Shown one piece after another: positions 1 to 11,199 of a stretch of DNA of 64,000 nucleotides (position 1 is the first letter of the stretch; every line of letters begins with the position of its first letter). The notes beneath the pieces were generated by a model. That model saw only the letters and a program-made list of their open reading frames with translations, searched no databases and was not told where the DNA came from. The translations under genes were made by a program, and so were the position numbers. This DNA comes from Hyparrhenia diplandra (taxonomy: Eukaryota; Streptophyta; Magnoliopsida; Poales; Poaceae): positions 300,352 to 364,351 of the forward strand of contig JADLZK010008245.1 of assembly GCA_015847255.1 (NCBI GenBank), in the 5' to 3' direction.

Positions 1-781
1 CTTTGACGACGACTCCGACGATATGCCCCCCCGAGTTCAAAGATGGGCAACCACCACAAGGGGTGGAGGCTATCGGTGTCCAGCTGCAGCACCTCGGCGT
101 CCGCACTAGGAACATTGAGCACACGCTCAATACCCATGTGCAAAATACCGCATGATGGCGGCAGAACCGGGAGCGGCAGAGTCGCCAGAGATGGACCCAA
201 TTGGAGTCCAACATGGCTACTCGCACCGCACGCGAGGAAGCATTCGGAGGTACCAAGGCTTCGATCCCGATCAATAGGCCTCCAGATAGCTTGGGGAGGA
301 CCCCCGCGGTATCATTCATTGCATATTTAATTCCATCAAATTTTATTTTATTTTAGCATGTTTACATTTCAGCAATATTGCATTGAAAAAAAAAAAATCC
401 AAAAATAGAATAAGTAGCTCTTCTTTGTGCCTTAATGCTTATATATATGAGCTATAAAAAATGTTTAGTCTTAGTCCCTTGTTGAAATGATGAATAGTTG
501 CTCTGTCTTATGCTTTGCACGTGCCTAGTTTATAATTCGAAGTTCTCTAAAGTTTGGGTTTAGTGGCTAATTCTAAAACTCATCCTAAAAAAAAAAAAAA
601 AAACCCGATTCATGTGGGTTGCATATGCTCTATCTAGTCTAAGTTGTTGCCAAATATGATATGGTACAAATGGATTTGCTATGACTTCGTCCAAAAGAGA
701 AACTTGACATCCGTGAATCTATGCTTTAAAAAAAAAAAAAAAGAGAAATGTTTTTGGGCTATGCTAAAAAAAAAAAAAAAT

Positions 782-829
782 GAGATGAAAAATGGACAAG
801 TGTCCGAGGGCGAGTAGAGCCCACATCTC
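782..829 (+). other. Three-stem hairpin module, copy 1 (R3)
   Basis: Outer stem GAGATG (782-787) pairs perfectly with CATCTC (824-829). Inside are hairpin 1, GGACAAGTGTCC (794-805), and hairpin 2, GGGCGAGTAGAGCCC (808-822). The module ends about 450 bp before the 3' LTR. Function unknown; see the findings. Confidence 0.7.
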
Positions 830-853
830 TAAAAAAAGAAAGAAAAAAGAAAA

Positions 854-902
854 GAGAGGAAATAAAAGACAAAAGTCTAGGGCTTAGCAGAGCCCACCTC
901 TC
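854..902 (+). other. Three-stem hairpin module, copy 2 (R3)
   Basis: Outer stem GAGAGG (854-859) pairs with CCTCTC (897-902). Hairpin 1 is AGAC/GTCT (867-878) and hairpin 2 is GGGC/GCCC (880-895). Both the outer stem and hairpin 1 differ from copy 1 but keep pairing. Confidence 0.65.

Positions 903-904
<2 letters not shown>

Positions 905-934
<30 letters not shown>
905..934. repeat. (TA)n microsatellite
   Basis: A run of about fourteen TA dinucleotides directly follows hairpin module copy 2. Confidence 0.9.
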
Positions 935-935
<1 letters not shown>

Positions 936-1261
936 CAATAAAGCCCATGCTTTCTCGAAAAGAAATAAATATTATCTAAATAAAATCCCCGGATAAACAG
1001 TTGATCAAAAGGATGAATGATAAGCACCTCTCGTTATAACCGTTCTATCCGGCAACCGCTCAAGGCTTTGAGAAAAGCCGGAAAGCCCCGCTACGATGAA
1101 AGGTAATAAAAGGGTGGGAAAAAGATGTGCCATTTTATTCAAACTCTAGTAGACACTCTTATTATAACCCCGGCACTTGTAAAATGTAATCGGCATAGTA
1201 GCAACTCGATCAACAACCAAGTACTTATCTCTTTTTTGCTCGAGGACGCGGCGCAAAGGGT

Positions 1262-1275
1262 AAGCTTGGGGAGTT
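1262..1275 (+). other. Polypurine tract of R3
   Basis: AAGCTTGGGGAG lies immediately before the TGTTGGCG start of the LTR, the expected place for plus-strand priming in reverse transcription. Confidence 0.7.
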
Positions 1276-2961
1276 TGTTGGCGGTAACCAACGACATATT
1301 TTTCCCATCAACTTACTACCATAAAGGGAGTAAAATTAAACCTTTTTATACTCATATACTTTTATCACTAATAAATTCCACTTGTAGTGTCTTGTATTTT
1401 ATTTTTCTGATTTATAATAAAAGCAAGTGGAAAATCGACCAAAGTACGCCTTAGAAAGCGCATTATTGCAAAACCCAAGCCCAAGAGCAAATCGACCCAA
1501 AACATCAAATCCGGGCCGAGCACAGCCCGGCCCACAACTTTTCATTTAAAGACGACGACACCCCACCGAGACGGGGGCCAGGCCGAGCCCGGGGTGCTTG
1601 TGGCTTTTCACCACTGCGCGTCGCACCCTCCGAGGCGGTTTCGGCCCGGCCTGGGAGGCGGTTCGTGCACTTTCCAAACGGGGTTTCCCGCCTGCGTTGG
1701 TCGGTTTAAAGATACAAGGGAAGGTTTACCAGTGTCGGTTTTGATGTAAATTAGCACTTAGGCCCCTCCTCCAAGTGTATAAGTAGGCCCCCTCTCTCCC
1801 TCTCTCAACACACCACTTGGAGTCCAAACAAACCGGCAATCTCTCTCTCTCTACCACCTCTACCTCTCTCTCTTCTACTTCTTCTTTCTTCTTCTTCTTT
1901 CTTCTTTATTCTTTCTTAGTTAACACTTGGAGGAGAAGAGCTACAAGGAGGGCTTGTCTCCTAGAAGAAAGTGCTTTGGTAATACATCCACTCTATGGAG
2001 CATTCTTCTATTTGCAAGTCTTATATTTATGTTCTTGGCCTAACTTATGAACTAGAGTATAGTTTTGTTCATGTTCTTGTGTTGGTATATGAACTAGCAT
2101 ATAGTTTACATATCATAATCTTGACATGTTCATTACAGTTCATCATCGATCATCATATGCCTAACTTGATTAGAGGTGGGATATCGGTTCGTTGTTCCTT
2201 CGGGTTTGCTCTTGTTCTAGTCCATCCATTCGACGAGTGGGGGATCCAGGGGGGACAAGAGTAGTGCTCTAATATGCGGGCATGGTGCCCGGGTATTACG
2301 ACACCGCGGATATGAGGGCATGCCACGGTTGAGGGGGTAGGCGGCTTGGTCGTGACAAGCCTTGACCGTCCCCTTGAAATCCCCCACGTTCGTATGTTCT
2401 CGTAGGAGTTAGTAAATGCTTCCTATCGGGCCGTATGGTATCCGTGAGTCTCCCCCTATCCTAGACCTAACCATGATTAAATTAGTTTGCGTATGATTCT
2501 AACTATTCATTTGTATGGCCATGACTAGATACATTAGAACTACTCCATTAGGTTATTCATTTATTCTTTATCTATTTTCTTTATCCTTTTGTTGGTGGAT
2601 TCTTAAGTGTGTGTCACACTATCCATGAACCATTATTGCTTACCCTCGTTATGAACATTTTGGTCTAAGCAAACACATGTTCCTCTATTCGGATGCCATG
2701 CTAATTTATTAATCACATGCCTTCCTTTGGGAAAATATAAATAACGATACCCGAATACTTCCGGGTGAAATGCTACAATGATAGATCCGTGCGCTTTTGC
2801 GGATGAATATCTAAGATGGCAAGATCTATCCCGTTGACAGTTCCATTTCGGATCACCGACATGGTGGTTTACTTGGGAATGTCATGGGTGGCGCATTTCG
2901 ACGCTCTTATTGGGGATGGGTTTTATACTGTTTCCTTTGATTGCGTTAAGAAATGCCAACA
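1276..2961 (+). mobile_element. R3 3' LTR, complete (1686 bp)
   Basis: It starts TGTTGGCGG and ends AAATGCCAACA, so the termini form the inverted repeat TGTTGGC/GCCAACA. It is preceded by a polypurine tract, as expected of a 3' LTR. The first 400 bp resemble the R1 LTR, and both share a later block around 2330-2390 (R1 equivalent near 45240-45300). A CT-rich leader-like stretch spans about 1838-1910. The flank starting TTCAACAC at 2962 is R1 LTR sequence, so this R3 element appears to have inserted into an R1 LTR. The matching 5' flank is outside the window. Confidence 0.85.
1778..1785 (+). promoter_or_regulatory. TATA-like box of the R3 LTR
   Basis: TATAAGTA is followed by a CT-rich leader and sits at the same LTR position as the TATAAAA box of R1. 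The minus-strand R3 copy has the same box at 4123-4130. Confidence 0.5.
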
Positions 2962-3746
2962 TTCAACACACACCATTCCAAGGAAGAGTCTCTCCCTCTC
3001 CTCTAAGAGAGCTCTCCCCTCTACTCTACCCCTTCACTCCAATGGGCTTAGGCCCTCATTAGTAGTAGTAGAGATGGCGGAGGAGAGATGTGAAGGAATT
3101 TGAGAGCGGGAAGCGCAGGACTTGTCGGTGTCTCCCCAACCTTGTACCTCGGTGGATTCGGACTTGGCTCTTAACGGGATCTTGGCTAAGTAAGCTTCCA
3201 CGGTTTCGATAATCTTTATTGTCTTTTGTTTATCCACGATTTATCTACTTGTTTGCGGGATCGATAGTCGCCCTTCGGGCGGACTCTAGTGGTGGAACCC
3301 TTTGACCGGGAACCCGGCAAACACCGGAGTGATAATCACTAGCGTAGACGTGGTGTTTGGGCTAGCGGTTTTCTATCTTTTTTGCGGTGCATCCCACGGT
3401 TGAGGGGTAGGCGGCTTGGTCGTGACAAGCCTTGTCCGTCCCTTGAAATCCCCCACGTTCGGGCCGTGTCGTAGAGCTAATTGCCGGACTCTACCCGGTT
3501 GGGAGCGGGCCGGGCCGAAGTGAACAAGTAGCTCGAGAGGCGGCTAACCATAGACCTTAAAGGTGTAGGAATCCTTCTCGCTAATCCTCCCCATCTTTGG
3601 TCATGTGTGTCCTTGGGCGAACTAGTTAGGAGAGAGTACATCCGTTCCTCGTGGAAAATACGATACCACGAATATTTCCGGTGAAAGCTACAACGACAAT
3701 TCCGCGGCGCTTGGATTTATCTCGTGTGCGTTAAGAAGCGTCAACA
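2962..3746 (+). mobile_element. R1 LTR, 3' fragment
   Basis: The sequence is collinear with the 3' half of the R1 LTR (compare 44802-45591) and ends GCGTCAACA like the other R1 LTRs. The 5' half is missing at the join with the R3 LTR, consistent with an R3 insertion here. Right after the end, ATGAT (3747-3751) fits a 5 bp target duplication, because the uninterrupted R3 sequence near 18112-18125 reads ATGATGATCG at this point. Confidence 0.8.
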
Positions 3747-4630
3747 ATGATCGATGATGAACTGAGATGAACATGTCAAGATTATGATATGTAAACTATA
3801 TGCTAGTTCATATACCAACACAAGAACATGAACAAGACTATACTCTAGTTCATAAGTTAGGCCAAGAACATAGATATAAGACTTGTAAATAGAAGAATGC
3901 TCCATAGAGAAGATGTATTACCAAAGCACTTTCTTCTAGGAGACAAGCCCTCCTTGTAGCTCTTCTACTCCAAGTGCTAACCAAGAACTAAGAAGAAGAA
4001 GAAAGTAGAAGAAGAAAGAAGAAGTAGAAGAAGAGAGAGAGGTAGAGGTGGTAGAGAGAGAGATTGCTTTGGTTTCTTTGGACTCCAAGTGGTGTGTGTT
4101 GAGAGAGGGGAGAGAGGGGGCCTACTTATACACTTGGAGGAGGGGCCTAAGTGCTAAATTACACCAAAACCGACACGGGTAAACCTTCCTATTCCGAGCA
4201 AACCAACCATCCAACGGCGGGAATCCCCATTTGGCAGGTGCACGAACGCCTCCCCGAGGCTGGGCGAAACCGCCTCGGGGAAGGTGCGGCCGCACCGGTG
4301 TGTAGCGCGCGCCCCAGGCTCGGCTTTGGCCCGCCTCGGTGGGGTGTCTTCCCTTGTCTTGAAAAGTTGTGGGCCGGGCTTGGCTCGCCCGGTTTTGATG
4401 TTTTGGGTCGATTTGCTCATGGGCTTGTGTTTTGCAATAATGCGCTTTCCGGATGGCGTACTTTGGTCGATTTTCCACTTGCTTTTATTATAAATCTGCA
4501 AAATAAAATAATAGACACTACAAGTGGAATTTTATTAGTGATAAATGCATATGAGTATAAAAGGTATAGTTTTACTCCCTTTATGGTAGTAAGTTGACGG
4601 GAAAAAATATGACGTTGGTGACCGTTAACA
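3747..4630 (-). mobile_element. R3 LTR, 5' half, minus strand
   Basis: This is the reverse complement of about 1276-2150 of the R3 LTR and ends ...GTTAACA at 4630 (reverse complement TGTTAAC). The missing 3' half of a minus-strand R3 LTR lies at 17307-18218, and about 100 bp of the LTR middle occur in both pieces. The right flank CTCGAACATC is Tat gag. Together with CTGCTC at 17301-17306, the flanks suggest one solo LTR inserted into Tat gag. Confidence 0.8.
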
Positions 4631-6530
4631 CTCGAACATCCCGGGGCGCGAGCCCACGCAGGCTCGTTCCGCGACGTGACCTTCTCCACCACCACGTGCC
4701 GTCCTCCCCGGCGAGGAGGCGCCGAGGAGGCGGGTCGGATGAGTTCACGGCGGCCCACGCGAGATGTACCCCCGGCGGGCAGCCGAGCCTTCCACTCCAT
4801 GGGGGCGGCGAGCCCCCGGACTAGCGTCCACGAGCCCGAGCTCGCCCCCGTTGGGATGAGCCTCATGGACTACGACCCCACACGTCGTTGCTACATGCGA
4901 CACCCCGAGGGTGCGGTGGAAGAAGTCCGCTCGGGCGACGCCTCCAAACACACGCCTCGGGGCTCCGCCGCACGCCGGCGCGAGCCTCGGCCGACCGTGT
5001 CAAGGCCCGGCCGACGAGCCTCGAAGAGCTCGAGCACGCAGTAGCTCAAGAGCGCGAAGCCCTCCGCCCAGCCAGGGGGAAGACAAAGACCGCACGCACG
5101 AGCTCGAGCTCGCGAGGTGCAAGACCGCATCAACCGGATGAGGGTCCCAACAGCTCCCGCCAAGTATTTGGGAGGGCGTCCCTGACCGGGCGGCCCCTCG
5201 CGCCGCTCCCGCGCCATTGCTTGGCCCCCGAGGAGCCCGAGGCACGATGGACCCACGAGCAGCTCAAGAGACTCTTAGCGGAGGTGTCCGGGTCCAAAGA
5301 GGCGGCAAGCTTCGGGCCGTCGATTGCCGTCATTGAGGAGCACGAGGCCTCCTCCCATCCCGAAGTCCACGGCCGCCGGGCCGGTCGCAAGAACCGCGAC
5401 ACAAGGGACACCATCAACGCCCATCGCAAGGCGGAGGCTCGGGCCAACAAGAACATCCCCCGGCACGACGACAAGTACCACCGCGACGACCACCACGGCC
5501 GCCCCCGCACCTACAAGAAGCGGACGCGGGCGCCACGACAAATGAAGAAGACAAGAGCCCACCACACCCCGGTACGTCGCCCAAGGAGTCCGTCTCCCAA
5601 GCCGAGATCACCAGCCCTAAGCTCGAGCTCGAGGAGGCCGAGGGCCTCGGCTCACAAAGAGCATCCACGACGCCCGCTTTCCTTCTCGCTTCCGAGCCCG
5701 ACCTCGGTGCGGTACAACGGGGAAACCGACCCCGCCCACGTGGCTAGAGGACTACCGCTGGGATGCCGGGCGGCGGGGCCGATAGCGACTACTTCATCAT
5801 CCGCAACCTCCCACTCTACCTCGCAGATTCAGCTCGCTCGTGGCTCGAGCACTGCCGGAGGGGACCATCTGCGGCCCGGGAGGACTTGCGCGACGTCTTC
5901 GTCGGCAACTTCGTGGCACCTACACCAGGCCGGCACGGCGTGGGATCTCAGGGTGCAAAAGCGTAAGAAGGGGAGGAGGGCGCGACTACATCGGCGCTTC
6001 TCCAAGCTCCGCAACAACCTCTCGAAGCCTCGATTCCGAGGTCATCACCGCCCTTCACGTTCGGCACCACCTGCGAGACCCTCATCCACGAGCTCGGCGT
6101 CGAAGCCCGGGGCGTGAAGGAGCTCGACCTCGCCACCCGCCACGCCGAGGGAGAGGGCGCCGTCTCCGCCTTCACGGGCAAGGGCAGGCCCAAGGCCGAC
6201 GACGACGTCGCCGAGGATCCGGCTCCCGCTTTCGCAAGAAGAAGAAGAACAAGAAGAACAAAGCGTCCCCGCGATGGCGGCGACAATGAGTTCGTCACCG
6301 TGGTGGACAAAGCGCAAGGCCGGCCCCAAGGGTGGTGCGAACCGTGCCCAAAGAGCATTTCAACAAGATGCTTCGGCGCCGTGCCCACACCGGGGCCCGG
6401 TCAAGCACAAGATGAAGGACTGCGCCTCATGAAGAAGCACGTGATGGGCACGCTGCGGGGGTGGAGACAAGGGCGATGGCGACAAGGCCGCGGGGCGGCT
6501 CCCGGCGAAGTTCGGCGACATCTACCTTGA
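4631..6530 (+). pseudogene. gag (capsid-nucleocapsid polyprotein) of Tat, broken
   Basis: Gag would form the virus-like particle that packages the element's RNA. The conserved capsid core is visible in shifting frames: YNGETDP near 5712, the stretch DSDYFIIRNLPLYLADSAR from about 5781, DLRDVFVGNF at 5883-5912, and ELDLATRHAEGEGAVSAF from 6117. A basic segment with one remaining Cys-rich patch at about 6385-6430 is what is left of the CCHC zinc knuckle. The N-terminal part is not upstream: it is displaced to 17050-17306. At least four frame changes separate the recognisable pieces, so this is non-functional as written. Some shifts may be sequencing errors. Confidence 0.75.
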
Positions 6531-6589
6531 GGGCGGCGCCGTCAACGTCGTCTTCGAGGGGGCTCCCGGCTCACGAGTCCCGCCGTCAA

Positions 6590-7175
6590 AAGCTCACCCG
6601 TCGAGAGGTCCTCTTCACCGAGCCGGCGACCCCCGCCTATCTCAAGTGGTCGAGCTCGGCGATCACCTTTGACAAAGGCGGATCACCCACGACACATTCC
6701 GTGCCGGGGAGGTACCCGCCGTCGTCGACCCCATCGTCGGCACCAAGCGTGCAGGCAAGGTGCCGATGGGCGGTGGTAGCGGCCTCAACCTCCTCTACAT
6801 CCACGCGCTCAGGCACTTGGCATCCCCAAGGCACGACCGCCCCTCGCAGAGCCAATCCACGGCGTGGTGCCCGGGAAGCAAATGGTCCCTTCGGCGGATC
6901 GACCTCCCCGTCACCTTCGGCACCCGGACAACTTCCGCAAAGAGGTCCTCACGTTCGAGGTGCTCCGTTCAAGAACGCCTACCACGCGCTCCCGGGGCAA
7001 CCATGCGCGGTTCATGGCCGTCCCCAACTACACCTACCTCAAGCTCAAGATCCCCGGGCGAAGGGGTCATCACCGTCGACTCCACCTTCGAGCATGCATT
7101 CGCCGCGAGGCTGCCGCATCCCAAGACGCCGACGCTGCGGTCGAGATCGGCGGATGCTGCCCAAGATGATGGCAC
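6590..7175 (+). pseudogene. Aspartic protease region of Tat pol
   Basis: The retroviral-type protease would cut the Gag-Pol polyprotein. It starts with REVLFTEPATPAYLKWSS (about 6600-6660), followed by the flap-side sequence GGSGLNLLYIHAL at 6769-6807 and later FKNAYHA and YTYLKLKIPG (about 7029-7058). The Tat family normally has a D in the DGGSG active-site turn. Here the codon before GGSG reads GGC (Gly), giving MGGGSG, so the catalytic Asp is missing as written. The pieces lie in different frames. Confidence 0.7.
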
Positions 7176-7439
7176 AGGCTAACGCCCGAGGACTCCCCGA
7201 GCTCAAGAAGATGGCAGCCACGAGCTCCGTCGCCGAGCTCCGAAGACGACGAGCACGAGCTCCGGTCGTTGAGCTCCGAGGCAGCGGGCACGGGCTCCTC
7301 CGCCGAGAAGGTCACGGGCACATTCGAGCCCGATAAGGACGCCAAGGAGGTCGCGGTCGACAAGGACGGGCGCACCCTCCGCGTAGGGTCCGAGCTCACC
7401 CCCAAATAGGAAAGCGAGCTGCCGTCGACTTCCTCCCGC

Positions 7440-8260
7440 GAACCTCGATGTATTCGGCGTGGAGGGGCCTCGGATATGCCGGGCATACCGAGGGAAGTCG
7501 CCGAGCACTCCTTGAACATCAAACCCGGCTCTCGGCGGTGAAGCAAAGGCTCAGACGTTTCGACGACGATCGACGCCAGGCAATCGCCGAGGAGATAGAT
7601 AAGCTCTTAGCTACTAGGTTTATCAAGGAGGTGTATCATCCCGAGTGGATAGCCAACCCCGTACTTGTTAAGAAGAAAAATGGGAAATGGAGAATGTGTG
7701 TTGATTACACGGGTCTCAACAAGGCATGCCCAAAGGATCCGTTTCCTTTGCCGGCGCATCGACCAAATTGTTGACTCCACCTCGGGTGCGAGACACTGTT
7801 TTTTCTTGGACGCTTACTCCGGCTACCACGGATCGCGATGAACGAGCTCGATCAGCTCGCTACCTCCTTCATCACTCCGTTTGGCGCATTACATTACGTA
7901 ACGATGCCCTTCGGTTTGAAAACGCGGCGCCACCTTCCGGAGGTGCATGCAGAAAGTCTTCAAAGAGCTCCTCGGAAGGCTCGTAGAGGCATACGTCGAC
8001 GACATCGTTGCCAAGGCGAAATGCTTTCGAAAAGAGCTCGTCTCGGACCTCGAAAAAGGTCTTCGCCAAGCTCCGCGAGTTCGGGCTCAAGCTCAACCCC
8101 GAGAAATGCGTTTTTGGGGTCCCTCGAGGGAAGTTGCTTGGCTTCATCGTCTCGAACGCGGCATCGAGGCCAACCCAAAAAAATCGCCGCCATCACGAGC
8201 ATGGGGCCGATTAAAACGTCAAATGCGTGCGGCGGCGCCTTGCGGGATGTCTAGCCGCAC
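7440..8260 (+). pseudogene. Reverse transcriptase domain of Tat pol
   Basis: The RT copies element RNA into DNA. Visible in order are the N-terminal finger with IDKLLATRFIKEVYHPEW and VDYTGLNKACPKDPFPLP (to about 7750), the MPFGLK turn near 7900, the catalytic YVDDIV box at about 7992-8009, and the thumb-side LNPEKCVFGVP and LLGFIVSN near 8090-8160. The VDYT...PKDPF wording is characteristic of the Tat/Ogre clade. Frames change after 7750, around 7900 and around 8060, usually next to an expected CAG. For example, the segment after the palm Tyr lacks the expected His-Gln codons near 7830. Confidence 0.85.
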
Positions 8261-8329
8261 TAGGTCGTTTTTCATAGCTCGACTCGGGAAGCGGAGCCTT
8301 CCGCTTTACAAGTTCTGAAGAAAACCGAG

Positions 8330-8845
8330 AGCTTTGCACGGACCCGGCCGAAGCCCGGCAAGCTCTCGACTTCGGCGAAGCAGCTCCTCGCCAATCCGCT
8401 CGTGCTCGTCGCGCCCGCGCCCCAACGAGCGATCCTTCAGTACATCTCGGCCACCTCGAAGGTGGTGAGCACCGCCTTCGTCGTCTTAAGGGAGGAGGAA
8501 GGGCACGCGCTCAAGGTGCGCCCGGTCTACTTCATCCGGCGAAGTCCTCACCGACACCAAGACTCGGTACACGCGCTCGAAAAGCTCGTCTACGCTTTTC
8601 TGCGATCACCGGCGCAAACTTCGGACACTACTTCGATTCCCACCGGTCAAGGTTGTCTCCAAGTACCCCCTTGGCGAGGTCATCACAGAGCCCGGGTTCA
8701 GCCGCATGCGGCCAAGTGGGCTATTGAGATCATGGGGCCCGACATCACTTACGCCCCAGGCGCCATAAAATCGCAAGCTCGGCCGACTTCATCGCCCGAG
8801 TGGACCGAGGTCGAGCAACCACCAAGGCCCGGCTGGCATCGAATC
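8330..8845 (+). pseudogene. RNase H region (first) of Tat pol
   Basis: This region would degrade the RNA strand of the RNA-DNA hybrid. LVLVAPAPQRAILQYISATS and AFVVLREEEG lie in one frame (8402-8520), followed by VRPVYFIRR and ALEKLVYAF. The end of the domain reads WAIEIMGPDITYAPGAIKSQA (about 8716-8780). It directly follows the RT domain, as in all gypsy elements. Frameshifts split it at about 8600 and 8700. Confidence 0.7.
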
Positions 8846-8849
8846 TTTG

Positions 8850-9290
8850 GGCCGTGCCGACGGATCCGTGAAGAAATATGGCGCCGGCGTTGGGCTCGTC
8901 TTCACCTCCCGAGTAAAGGTACGCATGAAGTACTCCATCCGCCTACACTTCCCCGCGTCCAACAATGTGGCCGAGTATGAGGCTCGGTGAATGGCTTGCG
9001 CATCACACGTGGGCTCGGCATCCGCACCTCGAGGTCGGGGGCGATCCCGAGCTCGTAAAGAACCAAGTCATGAAGAAAGTCGAATCGCGTCAACCCGAAG
9101 ATGATCGCGTACCATCGGAAGGTTCGTGGCTCGAGGAACACTTCCACGGGCTCGAGGTCAATCACATCCATCGCCACCTCAACAACGACGCCCGGCGTCC
9201 TTGCCAAGCTTTCACGTCGGATCGATTGCCCGATCCCACCGGGCGTCTTCATGCACGAACAACACAAGGCTGCCGTCACGACTCAAGGGA
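8850..9290 (+). pseudogene. Second (archaeal-type) RNase H region of Tat pol
   Basis: Tat-lineage elements carry an extra RNase H between the first RNase H and integrase, and the spacing here fits. Recognisable pieces are IRLHFPASNNVAEYEA in broken form near 8938-8985, EVGGDPELVKNQVMKKVES near 9031-9085, MIAYHRKVRG at 9101-9130, and the tail with RRIDCPIPPGVFMHEQH near 9215-9270. The domain is scattered over all three frames. The assignment rests on its position and these motifs. Confidence 0.6.
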
Positions 9291-9589
9291 GAGCCCTCCG
9301 CGGCGGACGCGAACTCGATCACGGCGCCCGGGCTCGGACCCCATGCAGGTAGACGCTCCCGCCGAGCTCGACCTCGCCCAACGCTAAAGCCCTGCTTAGC
9401 TACGAGCTCGAGCCCGACCGGGCTCGGGGGGGCAGGGGAAGCATCGAGTACTAACGGTCCCCAAGCCTGATGGCGAATCCCGCCGCTCCTCCAGTTCAAG
9501 GAAGGCAAGCTCCCCGGGCGGGAGGAATCAGGCGCTCAGCGCGAAGGGCCAAGTCATTCATCCTCGTCGGGCAAGAGCTCTATGAAGCC

Positions 9590-10711
9590 GCGGAGCCTGC
9601 AGGCGTCCTCTCGCTGCGTCACCTTCGAGCAAGGGGGAAGAGCTCATCAGGAGATCCACTCGGCCGAGTGCGGCCATCACGCGGGCGCCACGAGCTCTTG
9701 TCGGAAAGGCGTTCGGGGCTTTACGGCCAACCGCCGTCGCCGTGCCATTCGAGTCGCCAGGCGTTGCGAGGGCTGCCAGTTCTTCGCCAGCGGACACACC
9801 TCCCCTCCGTCCCCACAGGACGATCCCGCTTATTCGGGCCGTTCGGCGATCCGGGGCTCGACATGGTGGGACCCTTCAAGAGGCGGCGGGGGATACACGC
9901 ACCTCCTCGCCGCCATCGACAAGTTCACCAAATGGATCGAGGTCATGCCCATCGCGCGGTGTCGAGGCTGAGGAGGCCGTGAAGTTCTTCACCGGCATCA
10001 TTCACCGCCGGGTCCCGAACTCCATCATCACCGACAAGCGGCACGAACCGTTGGAGAGGTCTTCATCGGCAGTGCGGCGATCATGGCATCGCGTCGACCG
10101 CGTCCTCCGTCGACCATCCGAGGACCAGCGAGGCGGTAGAAAGAGCTAACGGCATGATCCACAGTAGGGCGTGAAATCGCGCATCTTCTAGAGGCTCGAA
10201 AAAATACGCCCGTCGGTGGCTTGCCCGGCTCCAGCGCGGTCGTATGGAGTCTCCGCACAACGCCCCGGCGAGCCGCGGGGCGGGACGCCGTTCTTCCTCG
10301 TCTTCGGGTCGAGGCGTGCTCCCCACCGACCTCTCGATGCGGCTCGCCCAGCGTCGGGCCTTCAACGAGCACAACAACCAAGCGTTGCTCGAAGGCGCCG
10401 CCGATCAGCTCGGCGAAGCTCGCGACGACATCGCCCTCATCCACTCCGCCAAGTACCTGCGGTCCATGGCGCTACCACGACCGCCCACGTCAAGGGGCGA
10501 GCCAAGCGTCGGCGACTACGTCCCCGCCGAGTCTAGAGCTCAAAAGACAAGCACAAGCTCGGCTCCATGGGAAGGTCCCTTCACCATCGACCAAGTCTTG
10601 CTGAGGCGGGGCGTACAAACTCAAAGACCACCAAGGCCGAGTCCTCGCCAATGCATGGAACATCGAACGACCACGTCGCTTCTACCCCTAAATGTATTTG
10701 AAATCTTGTAG
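9590..10711 (+). pseudogene. Integrase domain of Tat pol, to the stop
   Basis: Integrase inserts the DNA copy into the genome. The zinc-binding HHCC region is seen as EIHSAECGHHAG (about 9651-9686) and RRCEGCQFFA (about 9762-9790). The catalytic core follows: GLDMVGPFKRRRG, then YTHLLAAIDKFTKWIEVMPIA from about 9894 with a core Asp at about 9918, then VKFFTGIIHRRVPNSIITDK. The C-terminal part with GPFTIDQVL ends at a TAG at about 10711. No chromodomain is seen, as expected for Tat. The frame is lost after about 10045, where GTNF would follow, so it is broken as written. Confidence 0.8.
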
Positions 10712-11199
10712 CGCGAGAGCTCAATAAAAGCACAAATTCGATGCAAAAATATGTGCAAGCATTTCGAATTCTCTCCTTAAGAGCACACTTGAGCAACGAC
10801 CGGCCTTCGCCTTGGCGAAGACCCGCCCTTGCTCGGGGGCTACAAGGAGCGGGGTGCACACCCCACGTTTTCAACACACCATTTTTTCGCAAAACACGTA
10901 AGTTTAGAGCTCAGCGGCGAGCTCGGACTCACGAACTCACACTCTCTCCTCTTTACTCAAACAACGTTCGAAGCGACTAAGTCGCGAGCTCATCGCTTTA
11001 GGCGTGGTGCGGCGCCTAACAACCTCCCGCCCCTGCGGGTTAGAGGAATGGCCCGTCATCCAGCTCTTGAATCATGAGCTCGCCAAAAGTCGAAGTAGAA
11101 GCGAGTGCGATATAAGAGGAAAGATGACTCCGTTAACTACCACCACGAGCTTCCATAGTTTTTTACAATTTGCCTCGACAACGAGGACTTAAAAAGCTC
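10712..11199. other. Non-coding spacer between Tat pol and the antisense gene
   Basis: It follows the pol stop. Repeated GAGCTC-rich words continue from the coding part. No motif or gene of its own is recognised. Confidence 0.4.

Larger units (their letters stand above)
1..1275 (+). mobile_element. 3' internal tail of an R3 LTR retrotransposon (non-coding)
   Basis: This is the last part of the internal region of an element whose 5' side lies outside the window. It aligns block by block with the 3' internal tail of the R1 element near 49300-50159: the GATGATGAATAGTTG-type block at about 481-507, the two hairpin modules at 782-902, the segment with the CAACCAAGTA block near 1215, and the AAGCTTGGGGAG polypurine tract directly before the LTR at 1276. 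No gag or pol frame is visible. A second purine tract of the form TAGCTTGGGGAGGA occurs at about 286-300. The 95-codon frame at 43-330 matches nothing I recognise. Confidence 0.75.
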
